From: Bifidobacterium breve
GTDB taxonomy: Bacteria; Actinomycetota; Actinomycetes; S36-B12
Assembly: GCA_945885645.1 (NCBI GenBank)
Contig: CAMCYV010000006.1
Location: 1 to 27,000, forward strand
Direction of reading: 5' to 3'
Length of the DNA: 27,000 bases
Below the pieces are notes generated by a model that saw nothing but the letters and a program-made list of their open reading frames with translations, was not told the DNA's origin and did no database searches. Of this stretch, positions 1-6,187 are shown one piece after another. How positions within the stretch are numbered: position 1 is the stretch's first letter; every line of letters begins with the position of its first letter. The translations under genes were made by a program, and so were the position numbers.

Positions 1-237
1 GTAGTGGACACCGAGGGTGACATCGAAGTGGGCGTGTGGGAACACTCAGTAGGAGAGTCCACCGACACCGAGGTCGAGGAAGTATTCGTGGTGGTTTCGG
101 GTAGAGGGACTGTGACCTGCGAGCAGGGGGGCGTGATCGATTTAGCCCCAGGAACAATTGGGATCCTTCCAGCGGGCTCACGAACCACGTGGCAGATCAC
201 CGAAACGATGCGAAAAATCTGGATCACACTCGCCTAG
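1..237 (+). CDS. Cupin-domain protein (DUF861/EutQ-like), C-terminal part
   Basis: The frame is open from the first base of the window, so this is the 3' part of a gene that starts upstream; the GTG at position 4 need not be its start. About 78 residues remain and form one small beta-barrel cupin. The visible pattern is EEVFVVVSGRGTV, then G-x-L-x-PGT-x-G-x-LPAG, then TWQITETMRKIW, which is typical of the Cupin_3 (DUF861) family. Relatives include EutQ-like and ureidoglycine aminohydrolase-like cupins, but most members have no assigned reaction. The glutamate of EEVF and the glycine turns are conserved; the usual metal histidines are not obvious in this fragment, so catalysis cannot be claimed. 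The family call is fairly secure. The biological role is unknown, and no upstream partner can be seen. Confidence 0.75.
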   Translation, partial: VVDTEGDIEVGVWEHSVGESTDTEVEEVFVVVSGRGTVTCEQGGVIDLAPGTIGILPAGSRTTWQITETMRKIWITLA

Positions 238-340
238 GTAACGGCTTACGGCTTGGCCATTAATCAATACCTATTTGTCTGCCACGCGTGACATACTCAC
301 GTTCATTCGTGTCGTGAACTTTGATGGGTGAGGAGATTGC

Positions 341-997
341 ATGTCCTGGGTTGACGCTGGATTTATTGCCTTTGACACGGAGACGACGGGTGTTGATACT
401 GCGCTCGATCGCATTGTGTCTGCCGCAGCTGTGGTGTATCGGGATGGAGCCGAGGTTTCCTCGCAAGAGTGGTTGATCAAAGTTGACGTTGACATACCTG
501 AGTCTGCAAGTGCGGTGCATGGAATCACAAATGAAATGAGTCAATCCCAGGGCCAGGAGCAATTCACGGCCCTTGAGTCGGTCCGCGAGTTTCTTACTGC
601 ATCGGAGTTGCCCGTCGTATGTTTCAACTCCTCATTTGACCGTGGAATCCTTGATGCGAACCTTGTAAGAGTTGGATTGCAGCCGTTGGTTGGCGTTATT
701 GATATCTGCCCTTATGTAATTGACAAGCAGATGGACAAGTACGTCAAAGGGAAAGCGCAGAGGCGCTTGCAACCCACGGTTGCTCGCTACGGCCTAGAAA
801 TCTCTGAGGATGACTGGCACGGGGCACTGGCAGACTCCCGGATCACGGGGCTGCTCCTACTGGCACAGGCCCAGCGCTACCCGCAACAATTTAATGGTGA
901 AGTGGGTGAGTTTGCCCGGGCTATCGGTGTGTGGCGCGAGGAACAGGACGCATCATTTAAGGCGTGGCTGGCAACCCAGCCGCCTTTATCATCGTAA
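341..997 (+). CDS. DEDDh 3'-5' exonuclease (DnaQ/epsilon-like)
   Basis: A 218-residue single-domain exonuclease of the RNase T/DnaQ fold, predicted to remove nucleotides from 3' ends using two metal ions. The five DEDDh residues can be placed: D12 and E14 in FDTETTG (Exo I), D100 in FNSSFDRGIL (Exo II), and H160 and D165 in HGALADSR (Exo III). A VHGIT segment near residue 60 is also typical of the family. The protein consists of little more than the nuclease domain, so it resembles stand-alone epsilon-like exonucleases; a proofreading subunit, a repair nuclease and an RNA-trimming enzyme are all possible. The ATG is chosen for the purine-rich GGTGAGGAG six bases upstream. It is transcribed alone, between the cupin gene and the toxin-antitoxin pair. 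Fold and active site are secure; the substrate is not. Confidence 0.88.
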   Translation: MSWVDAGFIAFDTETTGVDTALDRIVSAAAVVYRDGAEVSSQEWLIKVDVDIPESASAVHGITNEMSQSQGQEQFTALESVREFLTASELPVVCFNSSFDRGILDANLVRVGLQPLVGVIDICPYVIDKQMDKYVKGKAQRRLQPTVARYGLEISEDDWHGALADSRITGLLLLAQAQRYPQQFNGEVGEFARAIGVWREEQDASFKAWLATQPPLSS

Positions 998-1015
998 TCG
1001 CCTCTTCACGACCAG

Positions 1016-1057
1016 TGATGACTTGATGTTGTGATGTTATGATGTTATTATCGATAC
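1016..1057 (+). promoter_or_regulatory. vapB promoter made of four 8-bp direct repeats; predicted leaderless
   Basis: A -35 TTGATG (1023-1028) and a -10 TATTAT (1046-1051) are separated by exactly 17 bases. The -10 is followed by six bases and then the ATG at 1058, so transcription should begin at or next to the start codon. The same stretch is four units in strict 8-base register: TGATGACT (1016), TGATGTTG (1024), TGATGTTA (1032) and TGATGTTA (1040). The last three share TGATGTT. Ribbon-helix-helix antitoxins commonly bind spaced short repeats at their own promoter, so this array is the likely VapB operator (inference). There is no Shine-Dalgarno sequence. Confidence 0.7.
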
Positions 1058-1285
1058 ATGAGGACAACTCTCGAAATAGATGATCACGTTCTTGCGGTAG
1101 CCCGAGAAATGAGTTCCGTGTTGGAGATTTCTTTGGGGGCAGCCCTATCCGAACTGGCCCGCCGTGGAATGGGTCGAGGGGTGCAACCAGAGTTGAGAAC
1201 TAATGGAATCCCGGTTTTTGAGGTGAGTGCCGCTGCTGCCCCGATTACAAATGACATGATTTCCCAGGCGCTGGGCGAGGCATGA
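1058..1285 (+). CDS. vapB: VapB-type antitoxin (ribbon-helix-helix)
   Basis: A 75-residue protein with a short N-terminal strand (MRTTLEIDDHVL) followed by two helices ending in SLGAALSELARRGMGRG. This is the ribbon-helix-helix DNA-binding layout of actinobacterial VapB antitoxins. The C-terminal half (GIPVFEVSAAAAPITNDMISQAL) looks like the extended toxin-binding tail of the family. The stop codon overlaps the toxin start as ATGA at 1282-1285, so the pair should be translationally coupled. Expected roles are neutralising the downstream PIN nuclease and repressing the shared promoter. That promoter carries the 8-base repeats just upstream and leaves no room for a ribosome binding site. Recognition rests on the fold pattern and on the adjacent PIN toxin; which numbered VapB it resembles cannot be told by eye. 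Confidence 0.85.
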   Translation: MRTTLEIDDHVLAVAREMSSVLEISLGAALSELARRGMGRGVQPELRTNGIPVFEVSAAAAPITNDMISQALGEA

Positions 1286-1716
1286 ATTTTTTCCTAGACG
1301 TCAACGTTCTGATGGCCATTACTTGGCCCACACATGTGGCTCACACTAAGGCTCAAGCATGGTTTGTTGAATCCGGTAAATCTGGGTGGGTAACCAGCCC
1401 TGGAACTGAATCGGGCTTCATCAGACTTTCAAGCAATCCGGTGGTCGTGAGCGAGGTCGTTACCCCCAACGCGTGCGCGGTTGTGTTGGAATCCTTGAAA
1501 AAGGTGGGCAACTATCAGTTCGTTGCTGACAGCTTGCCATTGTCCGGGGAAATGGCGAGGTCAGAGGTCGCGCTCACGGGGCACCGGCAAGTAAGTGATG
1601 CCCACTTGGCGCTGGTGGCCCAAATGCACAATTGCGTATTCGCCACCCTTGACTCAGGGGCGGCCGAACTCGCCCAGCGGCTTGGTACCGAGTTCCTCCT
1701 CATAGAAACTTGGTAG
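1282..1716 (+). CDS. vapC: VapC-type toxin, PIN-domain ribonuclease
   Basis: A 144-residue PIN domain, the usual VapC length, predicted to be a Mg-dependent endoribonuclease that cuts tRNA or rRNA when free of antitoxin. The acidic active site can be read: D6 in FFLDVNVL, E43 in GTESGFIRL, D106 in VSDAHLA and D124 in ATLDSG. The GFIRLSSNP segment at about 45-53 is characteristic of a subgroup common in mycobacteria and other actinobacteria. All four acidic positions are intact and there is no frameshift, so the toxin is probably functional. It overlaps vapB by four bases. The pair sits just before the invariant ribosomal-protein operon, a plausible insertion point for an accessory module, though no mobile-element remnant is visible. 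Confidence 0.88.
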   Translation: MNFFLDVNVLMAITWPTHVAHTKAQAWFVESGKSGWVTSPGTESGFIRLSSNPVVVSEVVTPNACAVVLESLKKVGNYQFVADSLPLSGEMARSEVALTGHRQVSDAHLALVAQMHNCVFATLDSGAAELAQRLGTEFLLIETW

Positions 1717-1786
1717 GATTGAAACTTGGTAGCGCCGGACCTGAAATGGGAATTGTTGAGCCGAAATCTCCTTATCTAGGGGGGAT

Positions 1787-1816
1787 TTGGGGCTACCGGT
1801 GGGGTATGGGTATCCT
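1787..1816 (+). promoter_or_regulatory. Possible rplM-rpsI promoter
   Basis: TTGGGG (1787-1792) and TATCCT (1811-1816) are 18 bases apart and would start transcription near 1823, giving a leader of about 105 bases. The -10 is a reasonable actinobacterial TANNNT; the -35 matches the consensus only in part. The perfect TTGACA at 1817-1822 has no good -10 downstream, so it is less likely to be the -35. Confidence 0.35.
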
Positions 1817-1841
1817 TTGACATCGCTGTGAGAGTTACAGC

Positions 1842-1891
1842 CTGGAGTCCTTGGAAGGCCTCCAGTACGGCCTGCCAACCGGTGGGTGCCG
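1842..1891 (+). promoter_or_regulatory. Two-hairpin leader upstream of rplM
   Basis: Two inverted repeats lie between the predicted start of transcription and the L13 gene. The first pairs CTGGAG (1842-1847) with CTCCAG (1860-1865), with CCT/AGG inside closing a four-base loop. The second pairs CGGC (1868-1871) with GCCG (1888-1891), with CCA/TGG inside. The rplM-rpsI operon is autogenously regulated by L13 in E. coli, so a structured leader is plausible here; that it binds L13 is inference. Confidence 0.35.
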
Positions 1892-1927
1892 AAACCAAGT
1901 CCCTACGAGAAAGCAAGGTGGCGCCCC

Positions 1928-2371
1928 ATGCGCACATATAGCCCGAAAGCCGGCGAGATTTCTCGCACCTGGCACGTGATTGACGCCACCGATGTTGTTC
2001 TCGGACGGCTCGCAAGTCAGGTCGCGGTTCTTCTTCGCGGAAAGCACAAGCCAACATTTGCACCACATATGGATGTCGGTGACTTCGTCATTGTTATCAA
2101 TGCTGACAAAGTTGCGCTCACCGGATCTAAGCGGGAGCAAAAGATGGCATACCGCCACTCTGGTTACCCAGGTGGTCTCACTGCAACGACTTACTCAGAA
2201 CTCTTGGAGTCACATCCAACTAAGGCTGTTGAAAAGGCAGTTAAGGGAATGCTCCCTCACAACAAGCTCGGTCGCCAACAGTTGACCAAGTTGAAAATCT
2301 ATGTTGGTGACAATCACCCACACAGTGCCCAAGAACCCAAGCCATTCACCATTACCCAGGTCGCGCAGTAG
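1928..2371 (+). CDS. rplM: 50S ribosomal protein L13
   Basis: L13 is an early-assembling component of the large ribosomal subunit that binds 23S rRNA. The protein begins MRTYSPKAGEISRTWHVID and contains VLGRLASQVAVLLRGK and the PHMDVGDFVIVINADKV segment, all standard for the family. With this ATG it is 147 residues, the normal length. The reading frame is open upstream to 1886, but that would add 14 non-conserved residues; AAGGTGG seven bases before 1928 supports the shorter form. HSGYPGG and MLPHNKLGR, two highly conserved L13 segments, are intact. It is followed 18 bases later by rpsI, the universal partner of rplM, and a structured leader precedes it. Confidence 0.97.
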   Translation: MRTYSPKAGEISRTWHVIDATDVVLGRLASQVAVLLRGKHKPTFAPHMDVGDFVIVINADKVALTGSKREQKMAYRHSGYPGGLTATTYSELLESHPTKAVEKAVKGMLPHNKLGRQQLTKLKIYVGDNHPHSAQEPKPFTITQVAQ

Positions 2372-2389
2372 CGCTAAGGAGAGATTTAC

Positions 2390-2878
2390 GTGTCTGAAGT
2401 TGCTATTGACGTAGAAGAAGAAATCGAAGAAGTTCCCTCGGAGTACACCAGCGAGAGCGCTAAGCCGATAATCAATCGCGATGTTGTGATTGCGCCAGGT
2501 GCTGCAACAGGTCGCCGTAAGCAGGCTGTTGCGCGTGTTCGCATTGTCCCCGGAACGGGCCAGTTCAAAATTAATGGTCGCGACCTTGCTTCCTATTTCC
2601 CCAACAAGGTTCACCAGCAGATTGTGAACGAGCCATTTGTCTCCCTTGGCGCACCGGGTAAGTTCGACGTAATTGCTCGACTTCACGGTGGTGGCACCAG
2701 CGGTCAAGCCGGTGCACTTCGTTTGGGCATTGCTCGTTCACTCAATGGGATTGACACGGAAGGTAACCGCGCTATTTTGAAAAAGGCCGGATTCCTCACC
2801 CGTGACCCGCGGGCCAAGGAGCGCAAGAAGTACGGTCTGAAGAAGGCTCGTAAGGCCTCGCAGTACAGCAAGCGCTAG
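2390..2878 (+). CDS. rpsI: 30S ribosomal protein S9
   Basis: S9 belongs to the small-subunit head, and its basic C-terminal tail reaches the P-site tRNA. The body contains GRRKQAVARVRIVPGTG, INGRDLASYFPNK and the GGGTSGQAGALRLGIARSL segment, ending RDPRAKERKKYGLKKARKASQYSKR, the textbook S9 terminus. At 162 residues it is about 30 longer than the minimal bacterial protein. The extra part is an acidic N-terminal extension (EEEIEEVPSEYT), as often seen in actinobacterial S9. The GTG start is preceded by AAGGAGAG at a suitable distance and lies 18 bases after rplM, so the two are one operon. No defect is visible. Confidence 0.97.
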   Translation: MSEVAIDVEEEIEEVPSEYTSESAKPIINRDVVIAPGAATGRRKQAVARVRIVPGTGQFKINGRDLASYFPNKVHQQIVNEPFVSLGAPGKFDVIARLHGGGTSGQAGALRLGIARSLNGIDTEGNRAILKKAGFLTRDPRAKERKKYGLKKARKASQYSKR

Positions 2879-2914
2879 TCGAAGTGGTTTGCGCCACGTT
2901 GTGGGGCTAATTCA

Positions 2915-4267
2915 ATGGGGCTTTTTGGAACCGATGGAGTTCGCGGTGTAGCGAACAGAGATCTCACTGCCGAATTGGCTTTGGACCTTTCTGTTGCCGC
3001 AGCGCACGTGCTGGCAGATTCAGGAGAATTCGCCGGACACCGCCCTAGAGCAATTGTTGGTCGTGACACGCGTGCTTCAGGGGAGTTCCTTGAAGCCGCG
3101 GTTGTCGCGGGCCTTGCCAGTGCAGGCATAGATGTAACCCTTGTTGGAGCGCTTCCCACTCCAGCGGTCGCCTACTTAGTTGCTTCTCTGGAAGCTGACC
3201 TTGGTGTCATGCTTTCTGCCTCCCACAACCCAATGCCGGATAACGGTATTAAGTTCTTTGCCCGAGGCGGCGTCAAACTCGATGACGCTTTGGAAATTGC
3301 AATTGAAAACCGGATGCGTGAGCCGTGGGAGCGACCTATTGGCGGGGATGTAGGCCGTGTAGTAAATGACGAGGGTGCGTCTGAACTTTTTGTTTCCCAC
3401 TTATTGTCCACACTCACATCTGAAACACCACTGACCGGGCTCAAAGTTGTTGTTGACTGCGCGAATGGTTCAGCAAGTGTTGTTGGCCCAGAAGCATTGC
3501 GTCGTGCCGGAGCTGAAGTAATCGCTATCCATGCTTCACCCGATGGCCTAAACATCAATGATGGTTGTGGGAGTACCCACCTTGAAGACCTTCGGACTGC
3601 TGTTGTTGAGCATGGCGCTGACGTTGGAATTGCTTTCGACGGGGATGCGGATCGGTGCCTAGCAATCGATGCTTTGGGCAATGATGTCGACGGTGACCAC
3701 ATCCTGGGAATCCTTGCAATATCAATGGCTTCCTCTGGAACTTTGATCCACGACACAGTGGTTTCAACCGTGATGGCCAACCTTGGTTTCAACCAGGCAA
3801 TGGAGGCGGCGGGAATAACGGTGATTTCAACCGCGGTTGGTGACCGGTATGTACTGGAATCAATGCGTGAGCATGGTTTTGTCCTAGGTGGCGAACAAAG
3901 CGGACATGTTGTCATGAGTGAATTTGGAACCACCGGTGACGGTATTTTGACCGCGTTACATTTACTTTCACGCGTGAGCGAGAGCGGAAAGACTTTAGCC
4001 GAGCTCGCTCGTGTCGTTAACAAGTTGCCACAGGTGCTCATCAACGTTGGTGGAGTAGATCGCAATGCACTTGACTTTAATGAGCGAGTCAGCGCAGAAC
4101 TGGAGCTTCTTGAGTCGGCACTGCAGGGCAGTGGTCGTATTCTCCTTCGACCATCGGGTACCGAGCCGGTTATTCGGGTCATGGTTGAAGCGGAGAGTCA
4201 GACCAAGGCCCAGCAGGTTGCCGAGCAGCTGGCTCAGGTAATCACCGCTGAACTCGCCCTGGATTAA
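2915..4267 (+). CDS. glmM: Phosphoglucosamine mutase
   Basis: Converts glucosamine-6-phosphate to glucosamine-1-phosphate, the step after GlmS on the way to UDP-GlcNAc and peptidoglycan. At 450 residues it has the normal length and the four-domain phosphohexomutase layout. Landmarks are the N-terminal FGTDGVRG, the phosphoserine loop SASHNPMPDNG with S103 as phosphoacceptor, the metal loop DGDADR at about 244-249, the sugar loop GGEQSGHV, and the phosphate-binding RPSGTEPVIRVMVE near the C-terminus. The ATG directly before GLFGTDGVRG fits the family start; a weak GTGGGG lies eight bases upstream. It follows rpsI by 36 bases and precedes glmS by about 65, an order shared with mycobacteria. All catalytic residues are present. 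Confidence 0.97.
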   Translation: MGLFGTDGVRGVANRDLTAELALDLSVAAAHVLADSGEFAGHRPRAIVGRDTRASGEFLEAAVVAGLASAGIDVTLVGALPTPAVAYLVASLEADLGVMLSASHNPMPDNGIKFFARGGVKLDDALEIAIENRMREPWERPIGGDVGRVVNDEGASELFVSHLLSTLTSETPLTGLKVVVDCANGSASVVGPEALRRAGAEVIAIHASPDGLNINDGCGSTHLEDLRTAVVEHGADVGIAFDGDADRCLAIDALGNDVDGDHILGILAISMASSGTLIHDTVVSTVMANLGFNQAMEAAGITVISTAVGDRYVLESMREHGFVLGGEQSGHVVMSEFGTTGDGILTALHLLSRVSESGKTLAELARVVNKLPQVLINVGGVDRNALDFNERVSAELELLESALQGSGRILLRPSGTEPVIRVMVEAESQTKAQQVAEQLAQVITAELALD

Positions 4268-4268
4268 T

Positions 4269-4320
4269 CCGCCGCAACGCCACTGCTCTCGGTAACTTCA
4301 GTCGTGATGGGCTGCGGCGG
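4269..4320 (+). repeat. 8-bp inverted repeat upstream of glmS
   Basis: CCGCCGCA (4269-4276) is exactly complementary to TGCGGCGG (4313-4320), with 36 bases between them. The right arm abuts the predicted glmS -10. No T-run follows, so a simple terminator is unlikely. It could be an operator or a transcript structure at the end of glmM. Confidence 0.4.
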
Positions 4321-4332
4321 TAGGATCATGCA
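4297..4332 (+). promoter_or_regulatory. Predicted leaderless glmS promoter
   Basis: The -10 TAGGAT (4321-4326) is followed by exactly six bases and then the GTG start at 4333. A weak -35 TTCAGT lies 18 bases upstream of the -10 at 4297-4302. The GGTAGGA overlapping the -10 could alternatively act as a Shine-Dalgarno sequence on a longer transcript from glmM, so both readings remain possible. Confidence 0.45.
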
Positions 4333-6183
4333 GTGTGCGGAATCGTTGGATACGTTGGTGAGAAGCAAGCCCTCGAAATCATTGTCGAGGGACTACGCCG
4401 AATGGAGTATCGCGGCTATGACTCAGCAGGAATTGCAGTAATCGCTGACGGCAAGTTGGAAGTACGCAAGAAGGCCGGAAAACTGGGAGAGCTTGAACTA
4501 CTCCTGGGCCAAGATCCAATGCCAGGTTCCACGACCGGAATTGGTCACACCCGGTGGGCAACCCATGGTGGTCCAACCGACCGCAACGCCCACCCCCACG
4601 TGAGTTCAGATCAACGCATCGCCGTGATACACAACGGAATCATCGAGAATTTTCAGGTGCTACGCGCCGAACTGGAAGCCGCTGGTATTTCACTCGAGTC
4701 TGAAACGGACACTGAAGTCGTGGCACACATGATGGCGCGAGCTCTTCCTGAGGTTGGTAACTCATTGCCACTAGCCATGCAGGCGGTGTGCTCGAGACTC
4801 CAAGGCGCTTTTACGCTGGTAGTTATTGACCGGGAGCAACCCGACCTTGTAGTTGGTGCTCGCCGAAATTCACCTCTTGTCGTTGGCCTGGGTGAAGGTG
4901 GCAACTTTCTGGCATCCGATGTCAGTGCATTCGTTGCACACACGCGTTCAGCATTGGAATTAGGTCAAGACCAAATCGTGATCATGAAAGCAGACTCCGT
5001 AGTTGTCACCGACTTCTCTGGCACGGTTGTGCAGGCCACGCCATTCACCATTGATTGGGATGCATCAGCTGCTGAAAAGGGTGGATTTGACCTGTTCATG
5101 TTGAAGGAAATTTCAGAGCAGCCAAAGGCAGTTGCTGACTCACTCCTTGGTCGCATTGATGAGAACCAGCGGATTAAATTAGATGAACTCAGTATTGATC
5201 CATCAGTGTTGCAACACATTAACAAAGTAATCGTGATTGCTTGCGGAACTGCAGCACACGCTGGAATGGTTGCCAAGTACGCAATTGAGCATTGGACACA
5301 CCTTCCCGTCGATGTTGAGCTGGCAAGTGAATTCCGTTATCGGGATCCAATCGTTGGAGCTGACTCATTGGTCATTGCCATTTCACAGTCCGGCGAAACC
5401 ATGGATACCTTGATGGCACTGCGCTATGCCAAATCACAGGGTGCTCGCACATTGGCTATCTGCAATACGGTCGGATCAACAATTCCGCGTGAATCTGACG
5501 CCGTGATTTACACCTACGCTGGGCCTGAAATCGCCGTTGCAAGCACTAAAGCTTTTCTCACCCAAATAACAGCAACCTATTTAGTTGGTTTGTTCCTGGC
5601 TCAAGTTCGTGGAGTCATGTTCGAAGACGAAATTCGGTCAATTCTTGCTGACCTTGACGATATGCCGCGCCAGGTTGACCTCGTACTTGATACTGCGGAA
5701 CCTGTTCGTCAACTTGCCCGTTCCCTTGCTTCGGCCCGTTCAGTCCTCTTCATTGGCCGCCATGTCGGCTACCCGGTTGCCCTTGAAGGTGCGCTGAAAC
5801 TGAAAGAGCTGGCCTACATGCACGCTGAAGGATTCCCTGCGGGAGAGCTCAAGCACGGACCCATTGCTTTGATCGAAGAGGGAATTCCGGTCATAGTAAT
5901 TGTTCCATCACCCAAAGGCCGCGCTATTTTGCACGACAAAATGATCTCCAATATCCAAGAAGTGCGCGCCCGCGGAGCAAAAATAATTGCAATCGCAGAA
6001 GAGGGCGATGAAAGCATTGTTCCCTTTGCTGACCACATAATTCGAATCCCTGCCGTCCCAACCTTGATGCAGCCCCTTGTAGCGGTTGTACCTTTGCAAA
6101 TTTTTGCCTGCGAGATGGCAAGGGAAAAAGGTCATGACGTTGACCAACCTCGCAACCTTGCCAAGTCCGTAACGGTTGAGTAG
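4333..6183 (+). CDS. glmS: Glutamine-fructose-6-phosphate aminotransferase (isomerising)
   Basis: Makes glucosamine-6-phosphate from fructose-6-phosphate and glutamine, the committed step of the hexosamine pathway, feeding GlmM just upstream. At 616 residues it is full length. The N-terminal class II glutaminase domain (about 1-225) begins MCGIVGYVG; Cys2 becomes the N-terminal nucleophile after methionine removal. GHTRWATHG and HNGIIENF are the glutamine-binding loops. Two SIS sugar-isomerase domains follow (about 290-430 and 460-600), with CGTAAHAG, SQSGETMDT and AEGFPAGELKHGPIAL. The protein ends PRNLAKSVTVE, the canonical terminus, which carries the isomerase lysine. The GTG is fixed by the need for Cys at position 2. 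No glmS ribozyme is expected or seen. Confidence 0.97.
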   Translation: MCGIVGYVGEKQALEIIVEGLRRMEYRGYDSAGIAVIADGKLEVRKKAGKLGELELLLGQDPMPGSTTGIGHTRWATHGGPTDRNAHPHVSSDQRIAVIHNGIIENFQVLRAELEAAGISLESETDTEVVAHMMARALPEVGNSLPLAMQAVCSRLQGAFTLVVIDREQPDLVVGARRNSPLVVGLGEGGNFLASDVSAFVAHTRSALELGQDQIVIMKADSVVVTDFSGTVVQATPFTIDWDASAAEKGGFDLFMLKEISEQPKAVADSLLGRIDENQRIKLDELSIDPSVLQHINKVIVIACGTAAHAGMVAKYAIEHWTHLPVDVELASEFRYRDPIVGADSLVIAISQSGETMDTLMALRYAKSQGARTLAICNTVGSTIPRESDAVIYTYAGPEIAVASTKAFLTQITATYLVGLFLAQVRGVMFEDEIRSILADLDDMPRQVDLVLDTAEPVRQLARSLASARSVLFIGRHVGYPVALEGALKLKELAYMHAEGFPAGELKHGPIALIEEGIPVIVIVPSPKGRAILHDKMISNIQEVRARGAKIIAIAEEGDESIVPFADHIIRIPAVPTLMQPLVAVVPLQIFACEMAREKGHDVDQPRNLAKSVTVE

Positions 6184-6187
6184 TTCA

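Noticed and set aside
287..301. Inverted repeat CGTGA-CATAC-TCACG before the exonuclease gene
   Set aside because: Only 5-base arms in a region rich in CGTG words, with no clear promoter to relate it to. Chance cannot be excluded.
1016..1047. 8-bp repeats as a CRISPR or minisatellite array
   Set aside because: Units are only 8 bases with no spacers and coincide with promoter elements, so an operator is the better reading.
1817..1822. Perfect TTGACA upstream of rplM as a -35 element
   Set aside because: No TANNNT-type -10 is found 16-18 bases downstream. The alternative TTGGGG-18-TATCCT fits better, so it is not listed as a promoter.
1886..1927. Longer L13 beginning at 1886
   Set aside because: This would need 14 extra residues not found in L13. 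ATG at 1928 has the ribosome binding site and the canonical MRTYSPK start.
3172..4182. A long open frame (336 codons) on the minus strand
   Set aside because: It lies entirely inside glmM, antisense to it. It is rich in Ser, Arg and Pro with no recognisable motif, a typical shadow of a well-coded gene.
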